From contig CALKEO010000054.1 of assembly GCA_938088195.1 (NCBI GenBank), positions 1-41,899 of the forward strand: DNA of 41,899 bases, written 5' to 3'. Position numbers and translations under genes: made by a program. Shown one piece after another: positions 15,403 to 24,115 of this stretch. This DNA comes from an uncultured Flavobacteriaceae bacterium. GTDB lineage: Bacteria > Bacteroidota > Bacteroidia > Flavobacteriales > Flavobacteriaceae. The notes under the pieces are model-generated. The model was not told the DNA's origin and searched no databases. It saw nothing but the letters and a program-made list of their open reading frames with translations. Every line of letters begins with the position of its first letter. The stretch's first letter is position 1.

Positions 15403-16263
15403 ATGTCAATTGTAAAAGTTATAGAGTGTCCAAGAGATGCAATGCAGGGAATTAAAGATTGGATTCCGTCAAAAAACAAAATCGATTATATTCAATCTTT
15501 ACTTTCAGTGGGATTCGATGTAATAGATTTTGGAAGCTTTGTGTCGCCAAGAGCAGTCCCACAAATGAAAGACACACATTATGTATTAGACAATTTAGAT
15601 TTAACTAACTCAAAATCTAAATTATTATCAATTGTGGCAAATTTTAGAGGAGCCAAAGAAGCTTGTAGCTTTTCAAAAATTGATTATTTAGGTTATCCAT
15701 TTTCAATTTCTGAAAATTTTCAAATGAGAAATACTAATAAAACTATAAACGAATCCATTACTGAGCTCAAGAAAATAATATCAATTTGTGATAAACACGA
15801 TAAAGAGATAGTTATATATCTCTCAATGGGTTTCGGCAATCCTTACGGAGATCCATGGAATTATGAAATAGTCGATAAGTGGATATCAGTTCTCAAATTA
15901 TTAGGAATAAAAATTATTTCAATTTCAGATACAATCGGAGCTGCTAAAAAGGATGATGTTTTTGAGGTCTTTTCTAAAGCTATTGTGGATTATCCTAATA
16001 TTGAATTTGGAGCACATTTTCATACAAATCCTGGTAAATGGTATGATAAAATTGATTCAGCTTACAGGGCTGGATGTTTAAGGTTTGATTGTGCAATTCA
16101 AGGTTTTGGAGGTTGTCCAATGGCTAAGGACGAACTTACTGGAAATTTTCCAACCGAAAAGTTAATTTCTTATTTTAATTCAAAAAAAGTCGAGTTAAAT
16201 ATAAATTCCTTAAACTTTGAATCGGCTTATAATTTTGCAAGTAAAATTTTTATAAAATCATAA
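15403..16263 (+). CDS. mvaB: Hydroxymethylglutaryl-CoA lyase
   Basis: Splits HMG-CoA into acetyl-CoA and acetoacetate at the end of leucine breakdown. 286-residue TIM barrel. Catalytic features match the lyase and not the isopropylmalate or citramalate synthases: Arg11-Asp12 in ECPRDAMQG, the metal His pair at 205 and 207 (GAHFHTNPG), and Cys238 in the signature GFGGCPMAKDELTGN. VIDFGSFVSPRAVPQMKDT is also typical. Its product acetoacetate is the substrate of the synthetase at 35.2 kb. The rest of the leucine pathway is not adjacent, so the exact substrate is slightly less certain than the family. Confidence 0.88.
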   Translation: MSIVKVIECPRDAMQGIKDWIPSKNKIDYIQSLLSVGFDVIDFGSFVSPRAVPQMKDTHYVLDNLDLTNSKSKLLSIVANFRGAKEACSFSKIDYLGYPFSISENFQMRNTNKTINESITELKKIISICDKHDKEIVIYLSMGFGNPYGDPWNYEIVDKWISVLKLLGIKIISISDTIGAAKKDDVFEVFSKAIVDYPNIEFGAHFHTNPGKWYDKIDSAYRAGCLRFDCAIQGFGGCPMAKDELTGNFPTEKLISYFNSKKVELNINSLNFESAYNFASKIFIKS

Positions 16264-16298
16264 GTAATTGATTATAAATTAGTTCAAAAAAACTCCTT

Positions 16299-16322
16299 TA
16301 TCTTTATTTAGAATAATTAAAA
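16299..16322 (+). promoter_or_regulatory. Promoter-like element plus partial iron-box before the FecA-like receptor
   Basis: TATCTTTA (16299-16306) differs from TA-N2-TTTG in the last base only. It is followed at 16308-16322 by TTAGAAT-A-ATTAAAA, one perfect and one partial arm of the 7-1-7 repeat also found at 16372 and 18629. The same order (-7 element, then repeat) recurs before the iron-binding protein gene. Confidence 0.35.
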
Positions 16323-16371
16323 ATAAGCTTGTTTTATAAGTTTCTATGTCTTATTTTCACACCAAATTAAA

Positions 16372-16386
16372 TTAGAATGATTCTAA
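16372..16386. promoter_or_regulatory. Perfect 7-1-7 inverted repeat over the receptor start codon, candidate Fur-like operator
   Basis: TTAGAAT-G-ATTCTAA, a perfect palindrome with a one-base centre; the ATG of the receptor (16377) lies inside it. Each arm agrees with the Fur-box arm TGATAAT at five of seven positions. Confidence 0.45.
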
Positions 16387-18599
16387 ATAAAACAAATCAA
16401 TTTTCAAAATATTTATTTTTATTATTAACTTTTAATATTTTCTCTCAGAGCTCTGAGAAAGTGACTCTAAATGATTCAATAACCGCATTGGATGAAGTAA
16501 TCATCAAAGCCAATACTATTTTAGGTAACAAATTTGTAGCAAAAAACAGAACTGGAGCAGCATATTACCTTTCTTCCAAGGAATTGGCAAAATTTAATTA
16601 TACAGATATTAATAGAGTGTTAAATAAAATTTCTGGAATTAATTTTTATGAAGAGGATGGTTTTGGATTACGACCTAACATAAGTATTAGGGGGACATCG
16701 CCAGAAAGAAGTTCAAAAATAGCTATTATGGAAGACGGAATCCTAATTTCTCCAGCACCTTATAGTGCTTCATCTGCATATTATTTTCCATCTATTGCTA
16801 GAATGCAAGCCGTCGAAGTGTTAAAGGGTAGTAGCCAAATACAATATGGACCGTATACAACAGGTGGTGCAATAAATTTTGTTTCTACGGAAATTCCAGA
16901 ATCATTCAAAGGAAAAGTTTCTTCAAGTTACGGTAGTTTTAAAACTGGACAAACACATTTAACTCTTGGTAATAACTCTAATGATTTTGGGTATATGTTT
17001 GAATATTTAAATTATAATTCTGATGGTTTTAAAACTCTCGGAAATAATTTAAACACGGGATTTGATATAAATGAAATAACTTCAAAAATTAGATTTCAAC
17101 TATTTAAAAAAAGAAAAACTAAACAAAATTTAGAATTTAAATTTCATCATTATGATGAGATATCGAATGAAACTTATTTAGGACTTTCTGAAAATGATTT
17201 TAAAAAAAATCCTTTTCGTAGGTATCCAGGATCTGAAAAAGATAAAATGGATGCTGAACACATACAATTTCTAGTGACTCATGATTTAAATTTCAATGAG
17301 AGATTTAAAATTACAACTAATGCATATCACAATGGGTTTAAAAGAAATTGGTATAAATTGGATGACGTTGTTTTTGAAGGAAGTTCACAAAAAATTTCAA
17401 AAGTAATTTCTAATTCTCAAAATTATACTGGTCACATTTCAATCTTAAAAGGACTATCAGATTCAGAAAATGCTTTAAAAGTTAAAGCAAATAACAGAGA
17501 ATATGTTTCAAAAGGAGTTCAAACTAAAATCGATTATCATTGGTATGGAGATAACAACTCGTTTAATGATCTAGAAATTGGTTTGAGAGTTCATTACGAC
17601 GAGGAAGACAGGTTTCAATGGGAGGATGAATATTCAATAACTAACGGATCTATGTCATTAGATAGCTATGGAGAAAAAGGATCTCAAGGAAATAGAATAA
17701 GCTCGGCAAATTCTTTTGCCTCATATATTATGTACAAATATAAAATCAAAGGATTTACAGTTTCACCTGGTTTAAGATATGAATCAATAACATTAGCAAG
17801 AGATGATTTTGGAAAAAATAATCCTTCAAGAAATATAAATGATCTTTCTTCTAGAGAAAATAAAGTATCTGTATTTATCCCTGGAATTGGAGTTAATTAT
17901 ACCATAAATAATAAATTTTCAATATTTGGAGGAATACATAAAGGATATTCACCTCCAGGCAGTTCTATTGGTCAAAAATCCGAGGAGAGTTTGAATTTAG
18001 AATTAGGAGGGCGATTTTCGATAAATAGGGTAAATGCTGAAATTATCGCATATCAAAACGATTATAGCAACTTACTAGGAAATGATCTTGCAGCAACAGG
18101 TGGTTTTGGAGAGCTTGATCCATTTAATGCTGGAAAAGCTTTGGTTAATGGATTAGAAATATTACTGACATCTGATTTTGTTGAGAATAAAAATATTTCT
18201 GTTCCCTTTTCATTAACATATACTCTTACTAATTCTAAATTCTTGACTGATTTTGGAAGTACTCAAGACATTTGGGGAGAAGTAAGTTATGGCGATAGAA
18301 TTCCATATATTCCACAACATCAATTGAATTCAAATATTGGTATCAAAACAAATAAATTTGAAATTAATTTTAATGGAAATTATAATGGAAAATTCTCAAC
18401 TATAGCTGATGGTTCAGTTGAAATTCCATCATATTTTATTTTTGATATTTCTTTTAAATATAAAGTTCGATCAGGAATAACTTACACATCTAAAATAATT
18501 AATTTATTTGATGAAAAATATGCTGTTTCGAGAGCTCCTGCTGGATTAAGACCAGGACATCCATTTGGAATTTATACTGGTTTAGAATACAAATTTTAA
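16377..18599 (+). CDS. TonB-dependent outer-membrane receptor, FecA-like (ferric siderophore or citrate)
   Basis: Imports ferric chelates through the outer membrane using TonB energy. 740 residues: signal peptide (about 1-24), a stretch resembling a TonB box (LDEVIIKAN), a plug domain with RGTSPERSSKIAIMEDGI and VEVLKGSSQIQYGPYTTGGAINFVST, then a 22-strand-type barrel ending in aromatic Phe (GLEYKF). The plug phrase QYGPYTTGGAINFVS is close to FecA-type receptors. Unlike the receptor at 38.8 kb, it lacks the carboxypeptidase-like N-terminal domain. Directly downstream is a complete ferric ABC transporter. A palindromic candidate iron operator covers its start codon. Confidence 0.92.
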   Translation: MILNKTNQFSKYLFLLLTFNIFSQSSEKVTLNDSITALDEVIIKANTILGNKFVAKNRTGAAYYLSSKELAKFNYTDINRVLNKISGINFYEEDGFGLRPNISIRGTSPERSSKIAIMEDGILISPAPYSASSAYYFPSIARMQAVEVLKGSSQIQYGPYTTGGAINFVSTEIPESFKGKVSSSYGSFKTGQTHLTLGNNSNDFGYMFEYLNYNSDGFKTLGNNLNTGFDINEITSKIRFQLFKKRKTKQNLEFKFHHYDEISNETYLGLSENDFKKNPFRRYPGSEKDKMDAEHIQFLVTHDLNFNERFKITTNAYHNGFKRNWYKLDDVVFEGSSQKISKVISNSQNYTGHISILKGLSDSENALKVKANNREYVSKGVQTKIDYHWYGDNNSFNDLEIGLRVHYDEEDRFQWEDEYSITNGSMSLDSYGEKGSQGNRISSANSFASYIMYKYKIKGFTVSPGLRYESITLARDDFGKNNPSRNINDLSSRENKVSVFIPGIGVNYTINNKFSIFGGIHKGYSPPGSSIGQKSEESLNLELGGRFSINRVNAEIIAYQNDYSNLLGNDLAATGGFGELDPFNAGKALVNGLEILLTSDFVENKNISVPFSLTYTLTNSKFLTDFGSTQDIWGEVSYGDRIPYIPQHQLNSNIGIKTNKFEINFNGNYNGKFSTIADGSVEIPSYFIFDISFKYKVRSGITYTSKIINLFDEKYAVSRAPAGLRPGHPFGIYTGLEYKF

Positions 18600-18617
18600 A
18601 AAATTAATTGTTTTATC

Positions 18618-18643
18618 TATCTTGCAGTTTAGAATTAATCTAA
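18618..18643 (+). promoter_or_regulatory. Promoter-like element plus 7-1-7 inverted repeat before the iron-binding protein gene
   Basis: TATCTTG (18618-18624, one T short of TA-N2-TTTG) is followed by TTAGAAT-T-AATCTAA (18629-18643). This differs from the site at 16372 at the centre and one arm position. It would sit across the transcription start, a natural place for a repressor. Confidence 0.4.
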
Positions 18644-18655
18644 ATAACAAATAAA

Positions 18656-19684
18656 ATGAAAAATATATTTTATACACTTATAATCTGCTCTTTATTTTTT
18701 AGCTGTGATAAAAAAGAAAAAAAATCAAATGAAGTTAATTTGTACAGTCAAAGACATTACTCTGTGGATGAATTGCAGTACGAAAATTTTACTAAATTAA
18801 CTGGAATAAAAGTCAATGTAATCAAAGCTAATGCGGATGAATTAATTGAAAGGTTGAAAAATGAAGGCGATAAAAGTCCTGCAGATTTATTTATATCAGT
18901 TGATGCTGGAAAATTACAAAGAGCTGCTGATCTTAACCTACTTCAAAAAGTTTCTAATTCAACAATTAACACCAATGTTTCAAAAGATCTCATTGATATA
19001 AATGGGTATTGGACTCCAATTACATATAGAGCCAGAATAATAGTTTACAGTAATGATAGAGTTAATAAAAGTGATCTCTCTACTTATGAAGATTTAGCAA
19101 ATGAAAAATGGAAGGGAAGAATACTCGTAAGATCATCTTCAAATGCATATAATCAAGCGCTAATGTCATCAATAGTAGCTAATTTAGGAAGTGATGTAGC
19201 CAATGATTGGTCTGAAGGGGTGGTTAAAAATTTTGCGCGTGATCCTAAGGGAAGTGATAGAGATCAGGTTAAGGCAATTGCAGCTGGTCAAGGAGATATA
19301 GCAATTGTGAATTCTTATTATATTGGACTCCTTTTATCATCCCAAAAAGAGGAAGAACTTGATGCTGGAAGATCAGTGTCGGTATTTTTTCCAAATCAAG
19401 GAGATAACGAAAGAGGAAGTCATATAAATGTCTCTGGGATTGGGCTGGCAAAATATTCTCCAAATAAGGAGAATGCGATTAAATTAATGGAATACTTAAC
19501 TAGTGAAGAAGCACAAAATACATATGTTAATAATAGTTATGAATATGCAGCTAATCCTAATGTAAAGCCTTCAAAAATTGTACAAGACTGGGGTACATTT
19601 AAAACAGATAAATTAGATCTTAATATGCTTGGAAAATTTAGAGAAGAAGCAATACGTATTTTTGATAAAACAGGTTGGAAATAA
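18656..19684 (+). CDS. Ferric-iron ABC transporter, substrate-binding lipoprotein (FbpA/FutA type)
   Basis: Captures Fe3+ and hands it to the permease. 342 residues with a lipoprotein signal (LFFSCDKK, lipidated Cys about 17), appropriate for anchoring in the inner membrane. The mature part follows the iron-binding class of periplasmic proteins: VNLYSQRHYSVDELQYENF at the start, PADLFISVDAGKLQRAADLNLLQ, GYWTPITYRARIIVY, NSYYIGLLLS with the paired Tyr that usually contact iron, and GSHINVSGIGLAKYSPN. The gene overlaps the permease gene by 10 bases and is the first gene of fbpABC. Confidence 0.93.
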   Translation: MKNIFYTLIICSLFFSCDKKEKKSNEVNLYSQRHYSVDELQYENFTKLTGIKVNVIKANADELIERLKNEGDKSPADLFISVDAGKLQRAADLNLLQKVSNSTINTNVSKDLIDINGYWTPITYRARIIVYSNDRVNKSDLSTYEDLANEKWKGRILVRSSSNAYNQALMSSIVANLGSDVANDWSEGVVKNFARDPKGSDRDQVKAIAAGQGDIAIVNSYYIGLLLSSQKEEELDAGRSVSVFFPNQGDNERGSHINVSGIGLAKYSPNKENAIKLMEYLTSEEAQNTYVNNSYEYAANPNVKPSKIVQDWGTFKTDKLDLNMLGKFREEAIRIFDKTGWK

Positions 19685-21288
19685 TAAACAAAAATTTTTA
19701 TTTAGAAAATAAAAGATGGGTAATTGGAAGTGTAATTTTTGCAATATTATTGTTACTTCCAATTTTTACTCTTTTTTACAAACTTATATATATAAAGGGT
19801 AATTCTTTCAATTATTTATGGGAAAACATTTTATTTGAATATACTTTTAATACATTTTATTTAATAATAATTACTTCTTTTTTTTCTCTTTTATTTGGAG
19901 TTATTCCGGCCTGGTTTATTAGTAACTATAGATTTAAAGGACGTAATTTTCTGGATATTGCTTTGTATCTACCCTTAGCAATTCCCTCATATATTATGGC
20001 CTTTACTTACAGCGATATATTAAGTTATACTGGACCTTTTCAAAGTTTTTTAAGAAAAAACTTTAATGATTTGTCTGTTATCTTTAATCAGGACTATTTA
20101 CAGATTGAGGTTTTAGGAATCATTCTAGCTTTAGCTTTATATCCATATATATATACTGCTTGTAGAGTTTCATTTAGTTTGCTAGGAACAAATTATATAG
20201 ATATTTCTAAAAATTTAGGTTTATCAACCTTTAAGACATTTTATAAAATCATCTTACCTCTGTCTAGACCAGCAATTTTTTCTGGTTTATTTTTAGTTTT
20301 AATGGAAGTTTTAAATGAATATGGTGCGGTTAAATACTTTGGAGTCAACACCTATACAACCGGTATTTTTAGAGCATGGTTATCTATGGGTGATGTTGGT
20401 ACTGCTATTCAACTTTCTGTTATATTATTATTGGTTGTTTTTATGTTTTTTTACATCGAAAAATATTATCATTCTACAATAAAATTCTATTATGGAACCA
20501 ATTCAAAAATTCAAACTTTACAAGGATTGGATGGCTTTAAAAAAATTACAGCCATTTTAGTTTGTTTTTTTCCTTTTTTAATTGGTTTTTTAATTCCAGT
20601 TGTTTTTATTTTAAACAATGTTTTCTTGACTTTTTCTCAGGTTGATTTTAATGATTTATTAGAACTAACTTATAATACTATTAAAGTGTCTAGTGTTTCG
20701 GCTTTTTTAATAGTTGTAATTGCATTATTTTTTCTCTTTGTAGAAAAGATTTCAAAAACTCGAATAAATTATTATATAAGTCAATCGATTTCAATGGGAT
20801 ATGCTATTCCAGGAGCAGTTATTGGATTAGGCTTAATTATGCTATTCACTTATATTGACAAGACATTTTCTTCTGCCTTTCTAGGTTCTTTTTTTCTTCT
20901 AATATACGCATATATAGTTAGATTTTTAGCAGTTGGAAAATCTCCAATAAAATCCAGTCTAGAAAAACATCCTGACTCATATGATGATACTGCTAAAAGT
21001 TTAGGTTTAGGTCCTTTTAAACTTTTAAGAAAAATCCATTTACCAATAAATAAGTTGGCATTGACAACAGCTTTTATTGTTACTTTTATTGACCTTATGA
21101 AAGAGCTGCCCATTACACTGATTCTGAGACCTTTTAATTTTGATACCTTAGCTACGCAAACTTACGAGTTTGCAATTGAAGAAATGATACCATTATCCAG
21201 TATTTATTCTCTCATGATTATTTTAATTGGTAGTTTGTTATTATTAATTTTAAAAAATGTTATTAATAAGCAGTTAAATGTATCTTGA
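19675..21288 (+). CDS. Ferric-iron ABC transporter permease (FbpB type, duplicated permease domain)
   Basis: Inner-membrane permease of 537 residues with about twelve helices made of two homologous halves, typical of iron FbpB proteins. Each half has its own ATPase-coupling loop: DISKNLGLSTFKTFYKIILP in the first and DTAKSLGLGPFKLLRKIHLP in the second. Start is TTG at 19675, inside the end of the binding-protein gene; the first residues are MEIINKNFYLENKRW and no ATG lies between there and the first helix. It overlaps the ATPase gene by 11 bases, so all three should be translated from one message. Confidence 0.93.
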   Translation: MEIINKNFYLENKRWVIGSVIFAILLLLPIFTLFYKLIYIKGNSFNYLWENILFEYTFNTFYLIIITSFFSLLFGVIPAWFISNYRFKGRNFLDIALYLPLAIPSYIMAFTYSDILSYTGPFQSFLRKNFNDLSVIFNQDYLQIEVLGIILALALYPYIYTACRVSFSLLGTNYIDISKNLGLSTFKTFYKIILPLSRPAIFSGLFLVLMEVLNEYGAVKYFGVNTYTTGIFRAWLSMGDVGTAIQLSVILLLVVFMFFYIEKYYHSTIKFYYGTNSKIQTLQGLDGFKKITAILVCFFPFLIGFLIPVVFILNNVFLTFSQVDFNDLLELTYNTIKVSSVSAFLIVVIALFFLFVEKISKTRINYYISQSISMGYAIPGAVIGLGLIMLFTYIDKTFSSAFLGSFFLLIYAYIVRFLAVGKSPIKSSLEKHPDSYDDTAKSLGLGPFKLLRKIHLPINKLALTTAFIVTFIDLMKELPITLILRPFNFDTLATQTYEFAIEEMIPLSSIYSLMIILIGSLLLLILKNVINKQLNVS

Positions 21289-22240
21289 AGTAAAAAACTT
21301 AGTAAAATATTACAGTGAAAATAATCCTGTAATTAAGAAATTAAACTTTTCAGTAAAAAAAGGCGAGATTATATCTTTTCTTGGTGAGAGTGGTTCTGGA
21401 AAAACAACCTTTTTAAAATGTATTTCTGGACTAGAAAAAATTAATTCAGGATCAATTTCATTAAACAATAATATACTTAACGATAATAATACTTTTATAA
21501 AACCACAAAACAGAAAAATTGGTTTTGTATTTCAAGATTATCCGCTTTTTCCTCATTTAAATTTAATTGATAATATTACCTTCAATTTAAAACCCAAGTA
21601 CTTTAAAAAACTAGATTACATGATATCTTTAACAGGCTTAGAAAGTTTGTTGATGAGATATCCTCACGAACTCTCAGGAGGTGAACAACAAAGAGCGTGC
21701 ATAGCAAGAGCTCTAATCAGGGAGCCAGATCTACTTTTGTTAGATGAACCATTTAGTAATCTAGATTCTAATATCAAACTCTCCATGAGAGATGAAATCT
21801 ATAAAATCATTAAAGAGACCAAAACAACTACTATTCTAGTAACTCATGACATTAACGATTCTTTAAATATCGCTGATAGAATATTAATTTTCAAAGCTGG
21901 TGTATTACAACAATATGGAGACCCTGTTAACATGTATTGTGAACCAGCTAATTGTTATTGCGCAAAGGTTTTGGGTGATTTAAACCAACTAGAAATTGAG
22001 GATAAAACTTATTACATTAGACCTGAAAAAATTAAAATTGTTGAAGATTCAAATTTTAAAATTCTTGTTGAAAAGTGCTTTTTTCAGGGTAAAGAATATA
22101 AAATTTTCGGAACTTTAAATGGTTATAAGTGGCAATTCTTCTCCAAAAAACCTTTGAATAAAAATGAGCAGATTTCAATAGATTACAGTTCGGAGGATTT
22201 AATATTTTTTGATTCATTTTGTAATAATTTTTTCGTGTAA
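21278..22240 (+). CDS. Ferric-iron ABC transporter ATPase (FbpC type)
   Basis: Powers iron import with the preceding permease. 320 residues. Walker A GESGSGKTT (36-44), Q-loop VFQDYPLFPHL (84-94), signature LSGGEQQR (132-139), Walker B LLLLDEP (152-158), D-loop SNLDS and switch His in VTHD. After residue 225 comes a C-terminal regulatory domain (IRPEKIKIV and later) typical of the importer subfamily that includes PotA, CysA and FbpC. ATG 21278 overlaps the permease end. It is the last gene of the iron transporter unit. Confidence 0.94.
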   Translation: MYLEVKNLVKYYSENNPVIKKLNFSVKKGEIISFLGESGSGKTTFLKCISGLEKINSGSISLNNNILNDNNTFIKPQNRKIGFVFQDYPLFPHLNLIDNITFNLKPKYFKKLDYMISLTGLESLLMRYPHELSGGEQQRACIARALIREPDLLLLDEPFSNLDSNIKLSMRDEIYKIIKETKTTTILVTHDINDSLNIADRILIFKAGVLQQYGDPVNMYCEPANCYCAKVLGDLNQLEIEDKTYYIRPEKIKIVEDSNFKILVEKCFFQGKEYKIFGTLNGYKWQFFSKKPLNKNEQISIDYSSEDLIFFDSFCNNFFV

Positions 22241-22258
22241 TAATTGTTTGCGTAAAAT

Positions 22259-22273
22259 TTAAATTCATTCTAA
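22259..22273. promoter_or_regulatory. Imperfect 7-1-7 repeat upstream of the Cys-rich gene
   Basis: TTAAATT-C-ATTCTAA: the right arm is identical to the site at 16372 and the left arm matches at five of seven positions. It lies 14 bases upstream of the -7 element at 22287. Weak alone; notable because it recurs beside the iron genes. Confidence 0.3.
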
Positions 22274-22286
22274 ACTAACTTTCATA

Positions 22287-22294
22287 TACTTTTG
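22287..22294 (+). promoter_or_regulatory. Putative -7 promoter element for the Cys-rich protein gene (TACTTTTG)
   Basis: Exact TA-N2-TTTG match 31 bases before the ATG at 22318. It implies the Cys-rich gene has its own transcript separate from the iron ABC genes. Confidence 0.5.
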
Positions 22295-22317
22295 GTTAAT
22301 AATTAAAATATTTAATC

Positions 22318-22560
22318 ATGAGTTTAAGAACTAATAATACCTGTTTAAATTGCGAAAATTTAATTAATAATCTGACCTGTTCAAAACACCAGACAGAAGT
22401 GGATATTTTAAATGTGTGTGACAGTCATTCATACAAAGATGTTTTTTCTAAGCAATCTAATTGTACGAATTGTAGTTCATTTAATTTAAGTTCTTGTAGT
22501 CATCCTAATTCTGCGTCCAAAGGAATGCTATGTTTTGATTGGCAACCGTCTATCGTTTAA
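22318..22560 (+). CDS. Small duplicated 8-Cys protein, probable metal-binding
   Basis: No characterised family recognised. 80 residues with no signal peptide or membrane helix, so cytoplasmic. Eight Cys fall into two matching halves: CLNC-x8-CSKH...VCD (Cys9, 12, 21, 34) and CTNC-x7-CSHP...LCFDW (Cys49, 52, 60, 72). Each half has CxxC, a third Cys followed within three residues by His, and a terminal Cys before Asp. That could bind one zinc or iron per half in a rubredoxin or zinc-ribbon manner (inference). It lies 77 bases after the ferric ABC operon, with its own promoter and a partial copy of the putative iron operator upstream. Confidence 0.8.
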   Translation: MSLRTNNTCLNCENLINNLTCSKHQTEVDILNVCDSHSYKDVFSKQSNCTNCSSFNLSSCSHPNSASKGMLCFDWQPSIV

Positions 22561-22600
22561 TATTGTTTTGCACTCTACTATTCAATACCTCAAATTTTAG

Positions 22601-22608
22601 TATATTTG
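22601..22608 (+). promoter_or_regulatory. Putative -7 promoter element for guaB (TATATTTG)
   Basis: Exact TA-N2-TTTG match. It ends two bases before an ATG at 22610, which would then lie at or before the transcription start, so the true start of guaB is taken as the ATG at 22637. Confidence 0.55.
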
Positions 22609-22636
22609 CATGCAATTAATTGATAAGTTAATTGCT

Positions 22637-24109
22637 ATGAAAAATCTCCAAAATAAATTTACTGGCATTGGTCTAACATATGACGACGTTTTATTAGTCC
22701 CTGCATATTCAGAAATTTTACCTAATCAAGTAAATTTAAAAACTAAATTTTCAAAAAATATTAATTTAAATATTCCGATTGTTTCTGCTGCAATGGATAC
22801 TGTAACAGAAAGCAAAATGGCCATTGGCATGGCTCAAGAGGGAGGGTTAGGAGTAATACACAAGAGTATGCCAATTGATATACAAGCTGATAAAGTAAAA
22901 AAAGTTAAAAGATCAGAATCTGGAATGATTTTAGATCCTGTTACACTATATCAAACTGCGTTAGTTTCAAAGGCTAAAAGTTTTATGAAAGAATATAGTA
23001 TTGGAGGAATACCAATAGTAGATAAAGAAAAAAAACTAATTGGGATAGTTACGAATAGGGATTTGAGATTTGAAAATGAAAATAAAAAGCCTTTATCTCA
23101 AATAATGTCAAAGAAAAGTTTAGTTACCGGGCGTGAAGGAATTTCAATGAAAGAAGCTGAAATGATTCTTCAAAAACATAAAATTGAAAAATTACCTATT
23201 GTTAATAAACAAAATAAACTTGTTGGACTAATTACATTTAGAGACATACAAAAGATTTCGTTAAAACCGATTTCTAATAAAGATAAATTTGGAAGACTTA
23301 AAGTTGCGGCAGCCATCGGGGTTTCAAAGGATTCTATTGACAGATGCTCTGCACTTTATAACGCTGGTGTAGATTCTGTAGTCATTGACACCGCACATGG
23401 TCATTCAAAAGGTGTTTTAGAAATATTAAGAAATATTAAAAAAAACTTTTCAAGTATTGATGTTATTGTTGGTAATATAGCAACAAAGGAAGCGGCTTCT
23501 TTTTTAGTTAAGGCTGGAGCAGATGGTGTAAAGGTAGGAATTGGACCTGGCTCAATTTGTACAACAAGAGTTATTGCAGGTGTTGGTTATCCACAACTTT
23601 CGGCTATAAATGAAGTTTCTAAAGCCTTGGAAGGGACATCGGTTTCTCTTATTGCCGATGGAGGAATTAAATATACTGGTGATATTACAAAAGCAATTGC
23701 AGCAGGAGCGGATTGCGTAATGCTTGGATCACTACTTGCTGGAACTAAAGAATCACCTGGTGGAACCATTATTTATGAGGGTAGAAAATATAAAACATAT
23801 AGGGGGATGGGTTCAATTGAAGCCATGCAAAAAGGAAGTAAAGATCGTTATTTCCAAGACTCGATAAATGACTCTAATAAATTAGTCCCTGAAGGTGTTG
23901 TAGGACGAGTTCCATACAAAGGAGATTTATTTGAAAGTGTTCATCAATTTTTAGGAGGAATAAGATCTGGGATGGGATACTGTGGAGCTAAGGACATTGA
24001 AGATTTAAAAAATAATGCACGTTTTGTGCAAATTACTGGAGCTGGATTGCAAGAAAGCCATCCTCACAACGTAATGATAACTAAAGAATCTCCCAATTAT
24101 TCTAGATAG
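22637..24109 (+). CDS. guaB: Inosine-5'-monophosphate dehydrogenase
   Basis: Oxidises IMP to XMP with NAD, the committed step to guanine nucleotides. From ATG 22637 it has 490 residues, the usual length, starting [20 protein letters not shown]. The TIM barrel is interrupted by two CBS domains (about 95-210). Catalytic Cys308 lies in [35 protein letters not shown], the flap [11 protein letters not shown] and [12 protein letters not shown] are all present. The upstream ATG at 22610 would add nine non-conserved residues and collides with the promoter. The next lipoprotein gene follows after 6 bases. Confidence 0.97.
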   Translation: MKNLQNKFTGIGLTYDDVLLVPAYSEILPNQVNLKTKFSKNINLNIPIVSAAMDTVTESKMAIGMAQEGGLGVIHKSMPIDIQADKVKKVKRSESGMILDPVTLYQTALVSKAKSFMKEYSIGGIPIVDKEKKLIGIVTNRDLRFENENKKPLSQIMSKKSLVTGREGISMKEAEMILQKHKIEKLPIVNKQNKLVGLITFRDIQKISLKPISNKDKFGRLKVAAAIGVSKDSIDRCSALYNAGVDSVVIDTAHGHSKGVLEILRNIKKNFSSIDVIVGNIATKEAASFLVKAGADGVKVGIGPGSICTTRVIAGVGYPQLSAINEVSKALEGTSVSLIADGGIKYTGDITKAIAAGADCVMLGSLLAGTKESPGGTIIYEGRKYKTYRGMGSIEAMQKGSKDRYFQDSINDSNKLVPEGVVGRVPYKGDLFESVHQFLGGIRSGMGYCGAKDIEDLKNNARFVQITGAGLQESHPHNVMITKESPNYSR

Positions 24110-24115
24110 CAAACT

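Noticed and set aside
15403-16263. Citramalate or isopropylmalate synthase
   Set aside because: The protein is short, lacks the regulatory domain, and has the GGCP Cys signature of HMG-CoA lyases.
22610-22636. ATG start nine codons upstream in guaB
   Set aside because: Too close to the -7 element and gives a longer N-terminus than IMPDH normally has.
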